A stretch of DNA of 64,000 nucleotides, from NCBI GenBank assembly GCA_030734395.1, contig JAUZTG010000044.1:558001-622000 (forward strand), given 5' to 3'. This DNA comes from Sarocladium kiliense. Its lineage: Eukaryota; Ascomycota; Sordariomycetes; Hypocreales; Sarocladiaceae. The translations under genes were made by a program, and so were the position numbers. Of the stretch, positions 33,611 to 43,683 are shown piece by piece (position 1 is the stretch's first letter; each line of letters begins with the position of its first letter). Under the pieces are notes generated by a model. It saw only the letters and a program-made list of their open reading frames with translations, did no database searches and was not told where the DNA came from.

Positions 33611-34126
33611 ATGCGCCTTGTTCAGACCGCAAAGGAGTATGTTGTGGGCAGCGAGCAGGATCTTCAAACGATCAAGGCCCCGCACACCATGCACGAGGAG
33701 GCAGCAGCATCCATCAGGACGCACACCAACCAGGCGTTCCTCCGCCTCACTTCTGCTTCGAGCCCGACCGATGTATCATATCTCCAAGATGACATTGTCA
33801 GGTATGGTGGCGACCTCAAGGAGCTGGAGACCGAACATAAGGTGACTCTCTGTGACAAGGAAGTAGCGTACGAAGAGCAACGGAAATATGTCCTGGAGAA
33901 GCTTTGTCTCGATCTGGTCACAACCCTTGGCCTTCCCTTGGTGGAGAGTGCGGTCCAAGCGCTCTCAAATCGGGAGTCATCAGAAAGGCGGTCCTTCAGG
34001 ACGCTCCAGGGACCGACTCCGACTGATTCAAGCCAAGGTGGAAGGACATGGTCGAACTTGCGCTGGCAATGCGGGCGTTCGAGCCCGGGTTGGGGTTCGT
34101 ACCACCAACGTAAATTGCTGCTTTGA
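33611..34126 (+). pseudogene. Helical open frame of unknown function
   Basis: A frame of 171 residues begins just after the AT-rich island ends. The first about 120 residues are helical and charged (EQDLQTIKAPHTMHEEAAASI, YGGDLKELETEHKVTL, YEEQRKYVLEKLCLDL), like a coiled coil. The last 50 are Ser/Arg-rich and look non-coding. It is probably the surviving fragment of a gene cut by the repeat, or a gene whose 3' exons I did not find. Confidence 0.3.
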
Positions 34127-34302
34127 CTGACACGGTATGGTGCTAGAACTTTGAACCCATAGGGCGTCATTCACTGTCGATAACATCACTGTATTAGGAC
34201 AATGCAAGACCGATGTTCCAACAAGTAAGCGTTTAAGACTATTGAATGCCTCACTGGGCAACACTGGAACGGCATTTTTAGACGTGAATCCGATGGAACA
34301 AC

Positions 34303-36013
34303 CTATACCTTGTCGGCCACGGCCCTCTCCGGTACCTCGACGACTGCAAATAGCTCCCGCTCCTCTTCGTTGATGATATCTCCAAACACATCATCCATTT
34401 GCTCGAGCGTCTTGCCTTTGGTCTCCAGAACAAAGAAATAGGCCCAAACGACAGCTAGCCCGCACCACCCACCATAGAAGATGTATGTGCCGAAGCCCCA
34501 TGATTCGAGCATGGGTGGCGTGACGACTCCGACGATGAAGTTACAGATCCAGTTTGTCGAAGTGGAAAGAGCAACACCTTTGGACCTCATGGCGCTAGGG
34601 AATACCTCGCTTGGCAGCGCCCATCCAAGGGGCGCATACGTGCATCCGTACATCAGAATGAAAATGAACGCCATGGCTACAGCAGCCCATCCCGCATCTG
34701 TGTGCGACTCCCAGGTTTTCGAATATACGCCTACCAGCGCAGCCATTATACCCCATGAGACAAAACCCCCGGCTCCTCCGATGATAGCCAGCGGACGTCG
34801 CCCAACCTTGTCGACTATAAGGAAGCATAGAGAGACAGCAACTAGCTGCAGCATATTGAAGACTCCAGACATGATGAGAGACATCTCGTAGTCTTGGCCA
34901 AGGGTCTGGAACAGTGTGGGTGCGTAGTAGATGAAGGCATTGATGCCCGAAAATTGCTGGAAGAACATGACGCCACAGCCAACGATGACACGGCGCCACA
35001 GCTTTGGGCTGAAGAGATCGAGCCATGTCTTGACCTCGAGCTTGAAACCCTGAGCCCCGGGATGACGCCGTTCGAGCACGCCTTGCTGAAACCGCGTCTC
35101 CGCGATAATGCCTTTGTACTCTTGTTGCACCCTCTCATCGGTGGTTGGCAGACGTCTGAGCTTGGCGAGGCTGGCGAGTGCTTCATCGTCTCGGTGGACC
35201 ATGGCAAGCCATCGAGGAGAGTAAGGGAACATGTTGATGCCGAAGCCAACTAATGTCGCCGAGACCATCTGCAGGCCGAATGGGAGACGGAAAGAAATCT
35301 CGCCGGCTAATTCTCGTGTGCCGTAGGTGATCCAGAATGATAACACGACGCCCAAGACGATGGATACAGATTCGAGTACCAGCAAAGTTCCTCGAAGGTT
35401 TGGGGGAGAGATTTCAGAGATGTACAAGGGGGCGCCCTGCACGGTGTTAGAAATGATTAACAGCCAAATGTAAGAGGAAAGGGTTGGCTTCATGACTTAC
35501 CATTGCTAGTGCGCCAACGCCAATTCCTCCAATGGTACGGCCTAGCACGAGCATCTCGTAATTGACGGCAGCGGTTTGAAGAATAGCACCAATGTTGAAG
35601 ATCACGACCACAATAGATAGTGCACGTTTTCTCGAAATCTTATCGGCAAGCCACGGCATGAAGACACATCCGAGAAACGCACCGAGTTCGAGCATACCTG
35701 TCATGAAGCCTTTTCCAAAGCCGCTCTCAGCCAAAGGGAAGACGCGGTGGAACTCGGGCATGACATTAATGATGGAGATTACGCCTTGGTCGTACCCGAA
35801 GGAGAAGCCTCCCATGGATGCGATAAGGGCGGCAGAGAAGACGAAAGGTGACTGCAGGATGCCCTTGATGCCAGTCGGACCATACGAGATCGTCTGACTG
35901 GCATTGAGGTTGGGGTTCGGTGGCACGGCATATCGAGATGTGTCGGCAGACTCAATGGTCTCGGCAACGCCGTTGCTATTTGGGTCGGAAGATTTCTTGT
36001 AGATGTCATGCAT
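34303..36013 (-). CDS. MFS sugar-transporter-family permease
   Basis: Two exons, 36013-35501 and 35436-34303, with a 64-nt intron (GTAAGT...GTGCAG). The product is 548 residues with about 12 membrane segments. Sugar_tr motifs are present: GYDQGVISI in helix 1, LADKISRKRAL, LGRTIGGIGVGALAMGAPLYISEISPP across the splice site, PYSPRWLA, FFQQFSGINAF, DKVGRRP and ETKGKTLEQMDDVFG. It should be a plasma-membrane proton symporter for a sugar, polyol or quinate-like acid. It is divergent from a Zn2Cys6 gene, and their shared 586-bp region holds two CCCGCGGGAT elements. This links it to the P450/reductase pair further right. It may import the substrate of that pathway. Confidence 0.92.
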
Positions 36014-36200
36014 GATGAAGAAGATGGTTTGAGTATCCAGCGCATTGGAGACTTTTCTTGCATCATTCCAATTGTAGACGAGGGCATTGTCGTGTTCTTA
36101 TGCCAACACGTGCTGGCGTATAGGACCCGAGTCAGTCCAAGAGGTTGGATCGTGTTCTAAGTAGCCGCTACGCTTCGACCAGATGTTCAATTGGGTAAGA

Positions 36201-36213
36201 TAACCCGCGGGAT
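36201..36213. promoter_or_regulatory. TAACCCGCGGGAT element, copy 1
   Basis: Palindrome CCCGCGGG at 36204-36211, about 190 bp before the MFS start. The 13-mer is identical to the one in the P450/reductase promoter. CCG-CGG inverted halves are the usual target type of Zn2Cys6 dimers. Confidence 0.55.
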
Positions 36214-36544
36214 ATGACATGGTATCTGGGGTATTCCTGGGGTAATGCGGAGAAGGGTTCGGGGGATCTGGGGATGCCGATGCCACCGCAACAGTTGACC
36301 GGGATTCCACGTCATTAGACTTTGAATAGTGATGTTTCGCGATCCCTCACATGCCTAGAGATGGGTTTATCCTTCTAAGGAGCTTCCTATCGGCAAAAGG
36401 CGGTCATCAGTCCGCCATTCAAATCGGGCTTAAAGGTCAGTCTGGATCACGGAGTAGAAGTTGGCCGCTATAATTGGGCAAACACCCCCGCACTCAAGCC
36501 CCACTCCAGGTTTCCCCCAGTGCCGAAGGCAGACAGTCCCGTGT

Positions 36545-36554
36545 CCCGCGGGAT
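36545..36554. promoter_or_regulatory. CCCGCGGGAT element, copy 2
   Basis: Palindrome at 36545-36552, about 48 bp before the regulator ATG at 36600. It shares ten bases with the other two copies. The position suggests autoregulation. Confidence 0.5.
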
Positions 36555-36599
36555 ACTTCACAGCCTGTTTCTCTTAACCAGAGCCTCGAATGGCCTGCA

Positions 36600-38364
36600 A
36601 TGAAGCCCAAGAGCAGTTGTGACCTATGTCGACAACGCCATCGAAAGTGCATCACACGGCCAAACGCAGCTCGGTGCAATGGCTGCGATGAGCTGGATCG
36701 CGAATGCACCTTGAGTCCGAACTTCCAATTCCACCATTCGAGGCTTTCCGGCATTGACCGCGTGAACTGGAGTGAGAGAAGTCCCCAAGAACAGGCAGCT
36801 GGTCCCATTTCTCCAGAACTTGAGGTCCAGAATCAAGACCCAGAGGCCCACGCTTCCGAGCAGGAGCGTATCAGGTCGATAGCAGCAATCGGAGCGAGTC
36901 ATGGTGTCGTTCCTCGATCCCCGGCAAATACTCGTACGCCAGGTGTACTTACGCGACGCGAGGCATATCTCTATCGACTATGGGCGCAGAAAATCGCCTT
37001 GATTGTGTGTTCCTGTCAGGAGGGAAGTGCAGAATTGGAAAAGTCGCTGACCACCGGTCGCAGTCGGATGCAATTGACGATGAGAGGCATTTCGCTGTTA
37101 CAGTCTCAAGGCTTGCCCTTGAGCAGGAGGTGCTTCTGAACGGTATCTTGGGATTAGCAAGTCGATTTGACAGGCTCGCCAACGGGCCTACAAGCACAGG
37201 TCCTGACGTTGAGAGCGCCTTCTATCATGGCCGATGCATAGAGCTGCTGATCGATCTCCTGGACCAGCCTGCCGACACATATGATGCCACGATTCTGGCT
37301 GCCGTTGTTCTCTCGAGACTTTACGAGGAGAATGATACGGAGACAGACTCGCTCACGTACCATCTTGCCGGCACGAGTACTCTGCTAGGTCATGAGGTCA
37401 TCAGTCGTCTGGCTGCTGAGGGTGGCCTCGCCGAGGCTGCATGCTGGGTACATCTCCGACAGGCTTTATACATCGCCATTGTCCACCGACAGCATGTAAA
37501 TATTCCCCTGCGCGTGTACGAGAATCTCACCGCATTTCGCAAGGTGAATGACACTTCTTATGCTAACAGAGTGGTGTACTTTTTCGCCCGGATTTTGCTG
37601 CACTATTTCCCCCAACAGCCTGCCAATGCAGCGGCGGGCTCCTCACAGTCGGCGGATGATACTTGGCAGCTTCTGCAGGAAGAACTTGACTCGTGGTTCA
37701 GAATGAAGCCCGCATCCTTTCAACCAATCTACTATGAGCCCCCTGATGTGAATGGTGGCGAACCATTCCCTCGCTTGTGGATGCCGTCGACCGTGGCAAG
37801 TAAGATACAATCAAACTTCTGTACCTCCGCACGATCCCATGGACTTTGGTCTGACCTTTCACAGCGGTCGCTTTGCAACACTATTACTCTGGTCAAATCA
37901 TCATCTACCTCCATCGATACAATAATCCCCTCAGCACTGGGTTCGAAGCAACCAAATCAATGAGAACTAACGAGGTGAGCCGCGCTTTCTCCACTGAACT
38001 TTTCCCTTGGATAGGAATTGACCAAAGTCACCCTTAAGAAACTTATCGCATCCTTCTTAGGCGTTTTAATGGGCCTTGCATTGTCTAATGAACAGGCTTT
38101 GAATGCATGGTACCTCCCATGCCATATGCTGCATCTCTGTAAGAACAGAATCCTTGGCGCAAAAGTGCCGCACTCCCCTCATTCGCGAAGTTCTAACTTC
38201 TCCCATTAGGCGGCTACGTCCTTAGAAATGATGTAGAGAGGGAACACACCATAAAGTATCTCGAGACTGTGAAACAGCAGATACAATGGAAGACGGCCCC
38301 TGTGATTGCTGCCCTCTCTCAGCAATGGGCTGAGTTGGATGAATATGAGACCCAGGGACGGTAA
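36600..38364 (+). CDS. Zn2Cys6 transcription factor of the P450 cluster
   Basis: Five exons: 36600-37004, 37064-37799, 37865-37974, 38015-38138 and 38210-38364; introns are 59, 65, 40 and 71 nt, the 40-nt one being unusually short. The product is 509 residues. The zinc cluster starts at residue 7: CDLC-x6-C-x8-C-x2-C-x6-C. The rest matches fungal regulators with a C-terminal Fungal_trans_2-type helical domain: DDERHFAVTVSRLALEQEVLLNGILGLASR, then YHGRCIELLIDLL, LSRLYEE, and ALQHYYSGQIIIYLHRY. It is divergent from a transporter and next to a P450. The CCCGCGGG palindromes in both promoter regions fit the binding mode of this family, so it is probably the local pathway regulator (inference). 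The inducer is unknown. Confidence 0.9.
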
Positions 38365-38644
38365 GGCGAAGAGGATTTATACCTACATTACCTTGGGGTT
38401 TTTAGGGTCACAGATGTTACAAGGACTATAAGTCAACTCTAGAAAAGTCCTGTATAAAAGAAGGCCCAACGTTCAGTCGTGCGCTCGAAACAAAATAAAT
38501 AATTTGGGCAAGCGATAGTATATGTTGATAGAGTCCATCAGTTCAACTTCTCCTTCCATGCATTAATATAGAAGTCTATTGGATCTCACTGAAGGAAGAA
38601 TTTAGCCCCTCAAGCAACCCATACTCGTGCAGAAACATTGTCCC

Positions 38645-40255
38645 TCACGGTGACTTTTCTGCTATTTGCTCCGGATCTGCAGCGGTACCTCGCCGCCAAA
38701 TGTAAATCGGCAGAGGTCCGCAAATTATGTTGAACGCCTCAAATCTCGCACTCACGAAGTCGGGCGTGATCAGGGCAAAGTGATACCGATGAACGATTGT
38801 AGCAAGAATGACAATCTGCTCCAAGTACGAGATGTTGCGCCCAATGCACCCTCTGGCCCCAGCAGAAAAGGGAATGAAATATGGCTCCATCCTTTTGCGT
38901 TCTGCGGGATCCATCCATCGCTCAGGCTTGAAGACATCTGGATCGGCATAAATGGTCGCGTCGTGGTGAGCGCCGTAGATTGTCATTGATACGCTGGTGT
39001 CCCCCGCGATCCATTCGCCCATGATGGATGCTCCCTCAGGAGGGGTTCGACGTGGCAGACCTGAGGATGTTGGCGGACTGAGACGTAGGCCTTCGTCGAG
39101 ACAGGCCTTGAGGTATGGCAAGTCCTTAACGCTGTCATATGGCGCGACGACATCATCACCGTGGAGCACGTTGCTCAACTCCTCCCTCAGAGTGGCCAAC
39201 CTTTCCGGATGTTTAATCAGGAGCTCCAGTATGTTGGTCAAAGCGATGGCTGTGGTCTCAGCACCTGCATCAATAATAGCAGACACCTCGGCGACAATCT
39301 CTCCCCACTCGAGAAAGTTCGGTGCCCCAGACTTGTCGTCCATGAGACAGGTGAAGAAATCGTCCAGGTCCTTCTCTCCTGCCTGATACCGTCGCAGTCT
39401 CTCGCTTGCTTGGTGATACGTGATGTCGCCCCAGGCGGAACTGTTCTGCCAGGTCTGCTTCCATTTGCTCGGCACAGTCTGGGTGATCCATGCAACCCAT
39501 GGCCATAGGTCGTAATCCCAGCAGAACACCGACTTGATGATTGCGTTGTTATTCTGGGAAAAGCGGTACCTAGCGGAATACAGGGTGCCGTCCAGTTTCT
39601 CCGCCGTCACGACGTCGGTGCCGGTATCGAGCAGGTCCATTTTTGAAGACAGGGCGATGAAGTTGATTGCTTCAATGGTCCAGAGATTGATCCAGTGGTT
39701 GAAGTCGACGGCAGCATTGGGCGAAAACGCTCCCTTTTGTGCGCCCGGAGGGTTCACACATCTTTGATCGAAGGCCTTGACCAGTCGATGGGCGGTGAAG
39801 TTCACCTTGTACTCCCAGTTCTCGAGGTTCTTGGTCGCGAAGGCAGCTGACAAGAGTTTCCTCTTTCTTGCATGTTCCGCCTTGTCCACGACGTCAAATA
39901 ACTGACGGTGTGTGCCGGCGAGGATGCTCTCCTTCTTGTCCTTGACACATTTCGTCCTGTGGCCATAAATGTCTTTGATCGCGTCTGGGTGGTTGAACGA
40001 CAAAGCATTGGGGCCAATTCGCAAGATTTTTTCGGCTCGTTGAACATGCTCTTTTGTAAGGCCTCTTGACCGCAGACCCGTTGAACTCAAGTAACAGTGT
40101 CGGAAATCTGTCAGAGGTGATAACCAGGAATAATTCGGGTATCGGCGGAGCCCTTTCTTATCCAGAAGGTAGTTGACAAAGGGGAAAATGAAGAGGCGTA
40201 TGAACACCAGTGACAGGACCGCAACTAGTGCAGTCAGTGGCAGCAGCGCTGGCAT
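38645..40255 (-). CDS. Cytochrome P450 monooxygenase
   Basis: Single exon, 536 residues from the ATG at 40255. The frame is open upstream to 40678, but the sequence before MPALLPLTALVAVLSLVFIRLFIFP is not P450-like, and this hydrophobic segment is the expected N-terminal ER anchor. Conserved elements are the I-helix oxygen-binding motif (AGAETTAI), the ExxR motif (DEGLRLSPP), the FKPERWMDP region, and the haem loop FSAGARGCIGRN with the axial Cys at about residue 470. It should hydroxylate an organic substrate at the ER using electrons from P450 reductase. Its divergent neighbour is a reductase, an uncommon pairing that suggests a dedicated partner. The CYP family is not assigned. No introns, unlike most neighbours. 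Confidence 0.95.
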   Translation of the reverse strand: MPALLPLTALVAVLSLVFIRLFIFPFVNYLLDKKGLRRYPNYSWLSPLTDFRHCYLSSTGLRSRGLTKEHVQRAEKILRIGPNALSFNHPDAIKDIYGHRTKCVKDKKESILAGTHRQLFDVVDKAEHARKRKLLSAAFATKNLENWEYKVNFTAHRLVKAFDQRCVNPPGAQKGAFSPNAAVDFNHWINLWTIEAINFIALSSKMDLLDTGTDVVTAEKLDGTLYSARYRFSQNNNAIIKSVFCWDYDLWPWVAWITQTVPSKWKQTWQNSSAWGDITYHQASERLRRYQAGEKDLDDFFTCLMDDKSGAPNFLEWGEIVAEVSAIIDAGAETTAIALTNILELLIKHPERLATLREELSNVLHGDDVVAPYDSVKDLPYLKACLDEGLRLSPPTSSGLPRRTPPEGASIMGEWIAGDTSVSMTIYGAHHDATIYADPDVFKPERWMDPAERKRMEPYFIPFSAGARGCIGRNISYLEQIVILATIVHRYHFALITPDFVSARFEAFNIICGPLPIYIWRRGTAADPEQIAEKSP

Positions 40256-40899
40256 GATGAACTGAGAGGTGCCAAAAAGAGTATGGGACGATAAAGAGCT
40301 AGGGAACAACAGTAGCAATCTCGAGCGTGTCGAAGTTATATGTACGCTCACAGGTGTGTCAACTATGAAGTGCTTGAATGCCTTTCTAAAAGTGTTCAGA
40401 TACGGGAATACAACTTTTTGCTTCGTTTTTAAGATCTTTTCTACGAAAGATGTGCGGTTGTTCAAGAGTGTCCTGGAAACAAGGCACCCCCGCGATTGTG
40501 GAGATTCCCAGCGGTGATCATGAACAGGCGGGATAATCTGCCATGTTGAGAATAGGCATTCCCACAAGGAGGGGTCCACGGTGGCTTGACTCTGGCCGAG
40601 TAAAGTAGAATAACCCGCGGGATTCGAGGGGTCCAGGCTGCACAGGTGGAGTGCCTCAATGTGTGCTGGTGAGCACACGCCTTAGTCTGAGGCAGAGCAA
40701 AGCCCAAAAAGGGAACAGAGCTCGAGGGATGTACGAATGAATGGACAAAACCAGCAAATTTCATATTTGAACAGAGCCTGTTATTATTCGGAGACAGACA
40801 GACGGATTGAATTGTAATTCCCTTGCTTGATATTCCTTTCTCTCCTGTCCTCAGTCTGATTCTTTCCCCCCAGACTCATGCGATCCATGCTACTGTAAA
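40256..40899. promoter_or_regulatory. Bidirectional promoter, P450 / P450 reductase
   Basis: A 644-bp region between the divergent ATGs at 40255 and 40900. It holds the third CCCGCGGG element. A pyrimidine-rich stretch (about 40837-40875) precedes the reductase start, as in many fungal promoters. Confidence 0.6.
40611..40623. promoter_or_regulatory. TAACCCGCGGGAT element, copy 3
   Basis: Palindrome CCCGCGGG at 40614-40621, about 280 bp before the reductase start and 360 bp before the P450 start. It is identical over 13 bases to the element at 36201-36213. Confidence 0.55.
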
Positions 40900-42930
40900 A
40901 TGACAACTTTCTTCGAAAATGTCACCTACATGGATTATGGTCTACTTTTAGCCATAGTCTTCAGCACCAGTTTTATTTACAACAAAGGAAGCTTATTGCC
41001 AACCAAACCTCGTCACGAGCATCTCCTTTTTGAGAAGCCCCAGAAGCAGGATGTCGCAGCCTCAGCCACGGTAATTACACGCAACATTGGCCAGAAAGTT
41101 CGGCAATCCGAGGCCCGTTTCCTTGTCCTTTGGGGGACGCAGTCTGGGACAGCAGAGAACCTCGCGCACCGTCTTGGACGAGACCTTCAGCAGCAATTTA
41201 GCTCCAAGGTCCTAGTCGGCGATTTATCAGACTACGATCCATCAACGCTGGTGAGCGTCCCTGAGCATGTCATTCTGGTCTTGGTCATGTCCACGTATGG
41301 AGAGGGTGATCCTAGCGACAATGCGCAAGACTTTGTATCCTTTTACACGGCATCAAACACCAGCAGCATCCTGTCTCATCTCAATTTCGCTGCATTTGGC
41401 TGCGGCAACAGCAGCTATCGCTACTTCAACAAGGTCGTTCATGACACAGCCTCGGCACTGGAACACTGCGGAGCCAAAGCAATTCTGCCTACTGGAGAGG
41501 GTGATGAAGCCGGCAGATCTACCCATGACGACTTCCACGAGTGGAAAGAGTCTTTCTTTTCGTTCTTGGTGTCCCAGTACCACCTCTCCAAGTACGATGC
41601 CAAATACCGCCCGACGGTTCGGATCACACTGGAGGCACCATCTGGAGAAGCGGCGGGCGAACAAACCAGGCACACGTCTAAAAAAGGCGTGGCGGATCTT
41701 CCAATGACTATGAGCCAGCCTGTCGCTCAATATGATGACCCGATGCGGTCTTGCGACTTCATCAAGCTCGACCTGGCTCACCACACCCAGATTAAATACG
41801 GCACTGGCGATCATATCGCCGTTTGGCCTCATAGTCCTGAAGACGAAGTGAGCCGCCTCCTGCGGGTGTTGGGACGAGAGTCGCAACGGTCTCATCTTTT
41901 GCGAATAGAGCCAATCGATGAGCTGATGGAGCTCAGCATTCCAACCACGACGACTCTTCACGACTTGCTGTCCAAGAGCCTAGACATCAGTGCCCGGGTT
42001 CCAAGGGAGACTGTTTTGGCTCTGGCACAACTGGCGCCGAACCCTAGGGTCCAAATGGAACTTGAGCAAATTGGGGACAGCAAGGAAACGTACTCGACCT
42101 TTTTGAAGAGCAACTACCTGACTTTGGCGAGGCTCATGGACTATACTCTCTCCCTTCATCCAGACGCGTCTTGGGCCTCTTTGCCTCTTTCCTTCGTCAT
42201 TGATCACGCTCCTCCAATGCAGCCACGACTGTACTCGATTGCATCGTCTAGTATCGTGGAGCCCAGACAGGTCAGCCTTGTCGTCTCCGTCAAGCCCCAG
42301 GCAGTCCCTGGAAGCCCTGGCACTGTTATTCATGGAGTCACAAGCACACACCTGGCAAACGCACAGCTCAACTATCCAGAAGGATGTCTGATCCAGGCTG
42401 AAATTCGCCGATCGTCTTTCAAGCTGCCCTTCAATCCTCAGACACCAGTTATCATGGTTGCAGCCGGTACAGGTATCGCACCGTTCCGGGGCTTCATACA
42501 GGAACGTGTCCGGCTGGCCACAATAGGGCGTGCAGTCGGCCCAATGCTATTGTTTTTCGGATGTCAAAACCAGTCTGACTGCTTATTTTACGATGATTTC
42601 GCTGAGCTTGCTGCAAAGCACGCCTCGCTCTTTGATCTGCAGCTTCATACAGCTTTCTCACGGCCATCGACTAGCGAAAGCTCAAAAACACCGGGAAAGA
42701 AGGCTTATGTGCAGGACAAGGTGTTTGATCACCGTCAGAGAGTCATGAAGTACTTGATGGAAGAAGATGCGTCGTTTTACGTGTGCGGATCTACCACGAT
42801 GGCGAAGGGGGTCAGAGATGTGTTGCTGCTAGCGGCAACGTCTATGAGACAGTGGACTAGCAGTGATGCCGAGCAGTGGAGACAAGAAAAAAAAAAGGCT
42901 GGCAGATGGCATGAGGACGTTTGGAGTTGA
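40900..42930 (+). CDS. NADPH-cytochrome P450 reductase
   Basis: Single exon, 676 residues. A short N-terminal hydrophobic anchor (YGLLLAIVFSTSFIY) precedes the flavodoxin-like FMN domain (WGTQSGTAENLA, STYGEGDPSDNA, FGCGNSSYRYFN). The FAD domain has RLYSIASSS and the NADPH domain has VMVAAGTGIAPFRGF, LLFFGCQN and YVCGSTTMAKGV; the chain ends in the expected aromatic tail (HEDVWS). It transfers electrons from NADPH through FAD and FMN to P450s at the ER. Fungi normally have one housekeeping reductase elsewhere. This copy differs from the usual RYYSISSSS-type sequence and sits back to back with a P450, so it is probably a pathway-specific paralogue (inference). A run of ten A near the 3' end is in frame. 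Confidence 0.95.
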   Translation: MTTFFENVTYMDYGLLLAIVFSTSFIYNKGSLLPTKPRHEHLLFEKPQKQDVAASATVITRNIGQKVRQSEARFLVLWGTQSGTAENLAHRLGRDLQQQFSSKVLVGDLSDYDPSTLVSVPEHVILVLVMSTYGEGDPSDNAQDFVSFYTASNTSSILSHLNFAAFGCGNSSYRYFNKVVHDTASALEHCGAKAILPTGEGDEAGRSTHDDFHEWKESFFSFLVSQYHLSKYDAKYRPTVRITLEAPSGEAAGEQTRHTSKKGVADLPMTMSQPVAQYDDPMRSCDFIKLDLAHHTQIKYGTGDHIAVWPHSPEDEVSRLLRVLGRESQRSHLLRIEPIDELMELSIPTTTTLHDLLSKSLDISARVPRETVLALAQLAPNPRVQMELEQIGDSKETYSTFLKSNYLTLARLMDYTLSLHPDASWASLPLSFVIDHAPPMQPRLYSIASSSIVEPRQVSLVVSVKPQAVPGSPGTVIHGVTSTHLANAQLNYPEGCLIQAEIRRSSFKLPFNPQTPVIMVAAGTGIAPFRGFIQERVRLATIGRAVGPMLLFFGCQNQSDCLFYDDFAELAAKHASLFDLQLHTAFSRPSTSESSKTPGKKAYVQDKVFDHRQRVMKYLMEEDASFYVCGSTTMAKGVRDVLLLAATSMRQWTSSDAEQWRQEKKKAGRWHEDVWS

Positions 42931-43683
42931 GAACGCCTAGAAGCATAAGATACTTAGAATATCACATTGCCATGGGAACATTTTCTGCCTTCCAGCCGGT
43001 CCTTTGCATGTCGTATCCTCCGTGTCCTCATCTAACATCGAACTGTTCCCGTATATAGCGAGGTTATTATAGAATTTCTTTTAAAAAGCATTCAAATGAC
43101 TCGCCAGCAAGAAGTTCTCTGATTTATCTCTATAATGCTATTAAGTCACAGTTCTGACGTCCCCTTGGTAATTAACGGCCACTAATTCATCTACGAGCGC
43201 TTTGACTATTGTCAAGGCACCGCTGGCCTATTAGTTCTCACCGTGATGCCTAACAATGATTGCGAGGTTTGTCTTTATAATGCAAACCTTATTGCGGCCT
43301 TGGCTTTCGAAAGTTAGTCTAAAGTAAGATACTCGTTAATCCGCAAACGCCTCGTACCTGTCGGGCATAGACACTTCGGCCCTCTACTTGTGCTACGACA
43401 AATCGCTTTCCGCCAACATACAGCCCGTCCACATAAGCTCTATTTACCAAATCACTACCCTGACTTGCTTTAAGAAGAAGCAATACAGCCTTTATCTTAT
43501 CTAGAAGAATCTATCTGCAAGATTCTTAGGTTTGTGCTTCGAGGATCAGGGGTAGAGCAAGAATCCAATAATATGATTGGCCCTATATACTCTGAATGAC
43601 GATAAATTTCACGAGCAAACTTGCTGTATATTCTATTTCATAATATTGTGAGATCATAAAATATACCAACATAATGTGTGGGA
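42931..43683. other. Intergenic, no gene seen
   Basis: About 750 bp between the convergent reductase and amidase genes. It is moderately AT-rich with no supported frame. Confidence 0.4.

Larger units (their letters stand above)
36014..36599. promoter_or_regulatory. Bidirectional promoter, transporter / regulator
   Basis: Shared upstream region of the MFS gene (ATG at 36013, minus) and the Zn2Cys6 gene (ATG at 36600, plus). It contains two CCCGCGGG palindromes, annotated separately. The frame of the regulator is open upstream to a TTG at 36474 but has no ATG before 36600, so I treat this as non-coding. Confidence 0.6.

Noticed and set aside
34070..34100. GTTCGAGCCC resembling a tRNA T-loop
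   Set aside because: No matching acceptor, D or anticodon arms around it.
36474..36599. N-terminal extension of the cluster regulator to 36474
   Set aside because: It begins at TTG and contains one of the palindromic promoter elements; the first ATG is at 36600, just before the zinc cluster.
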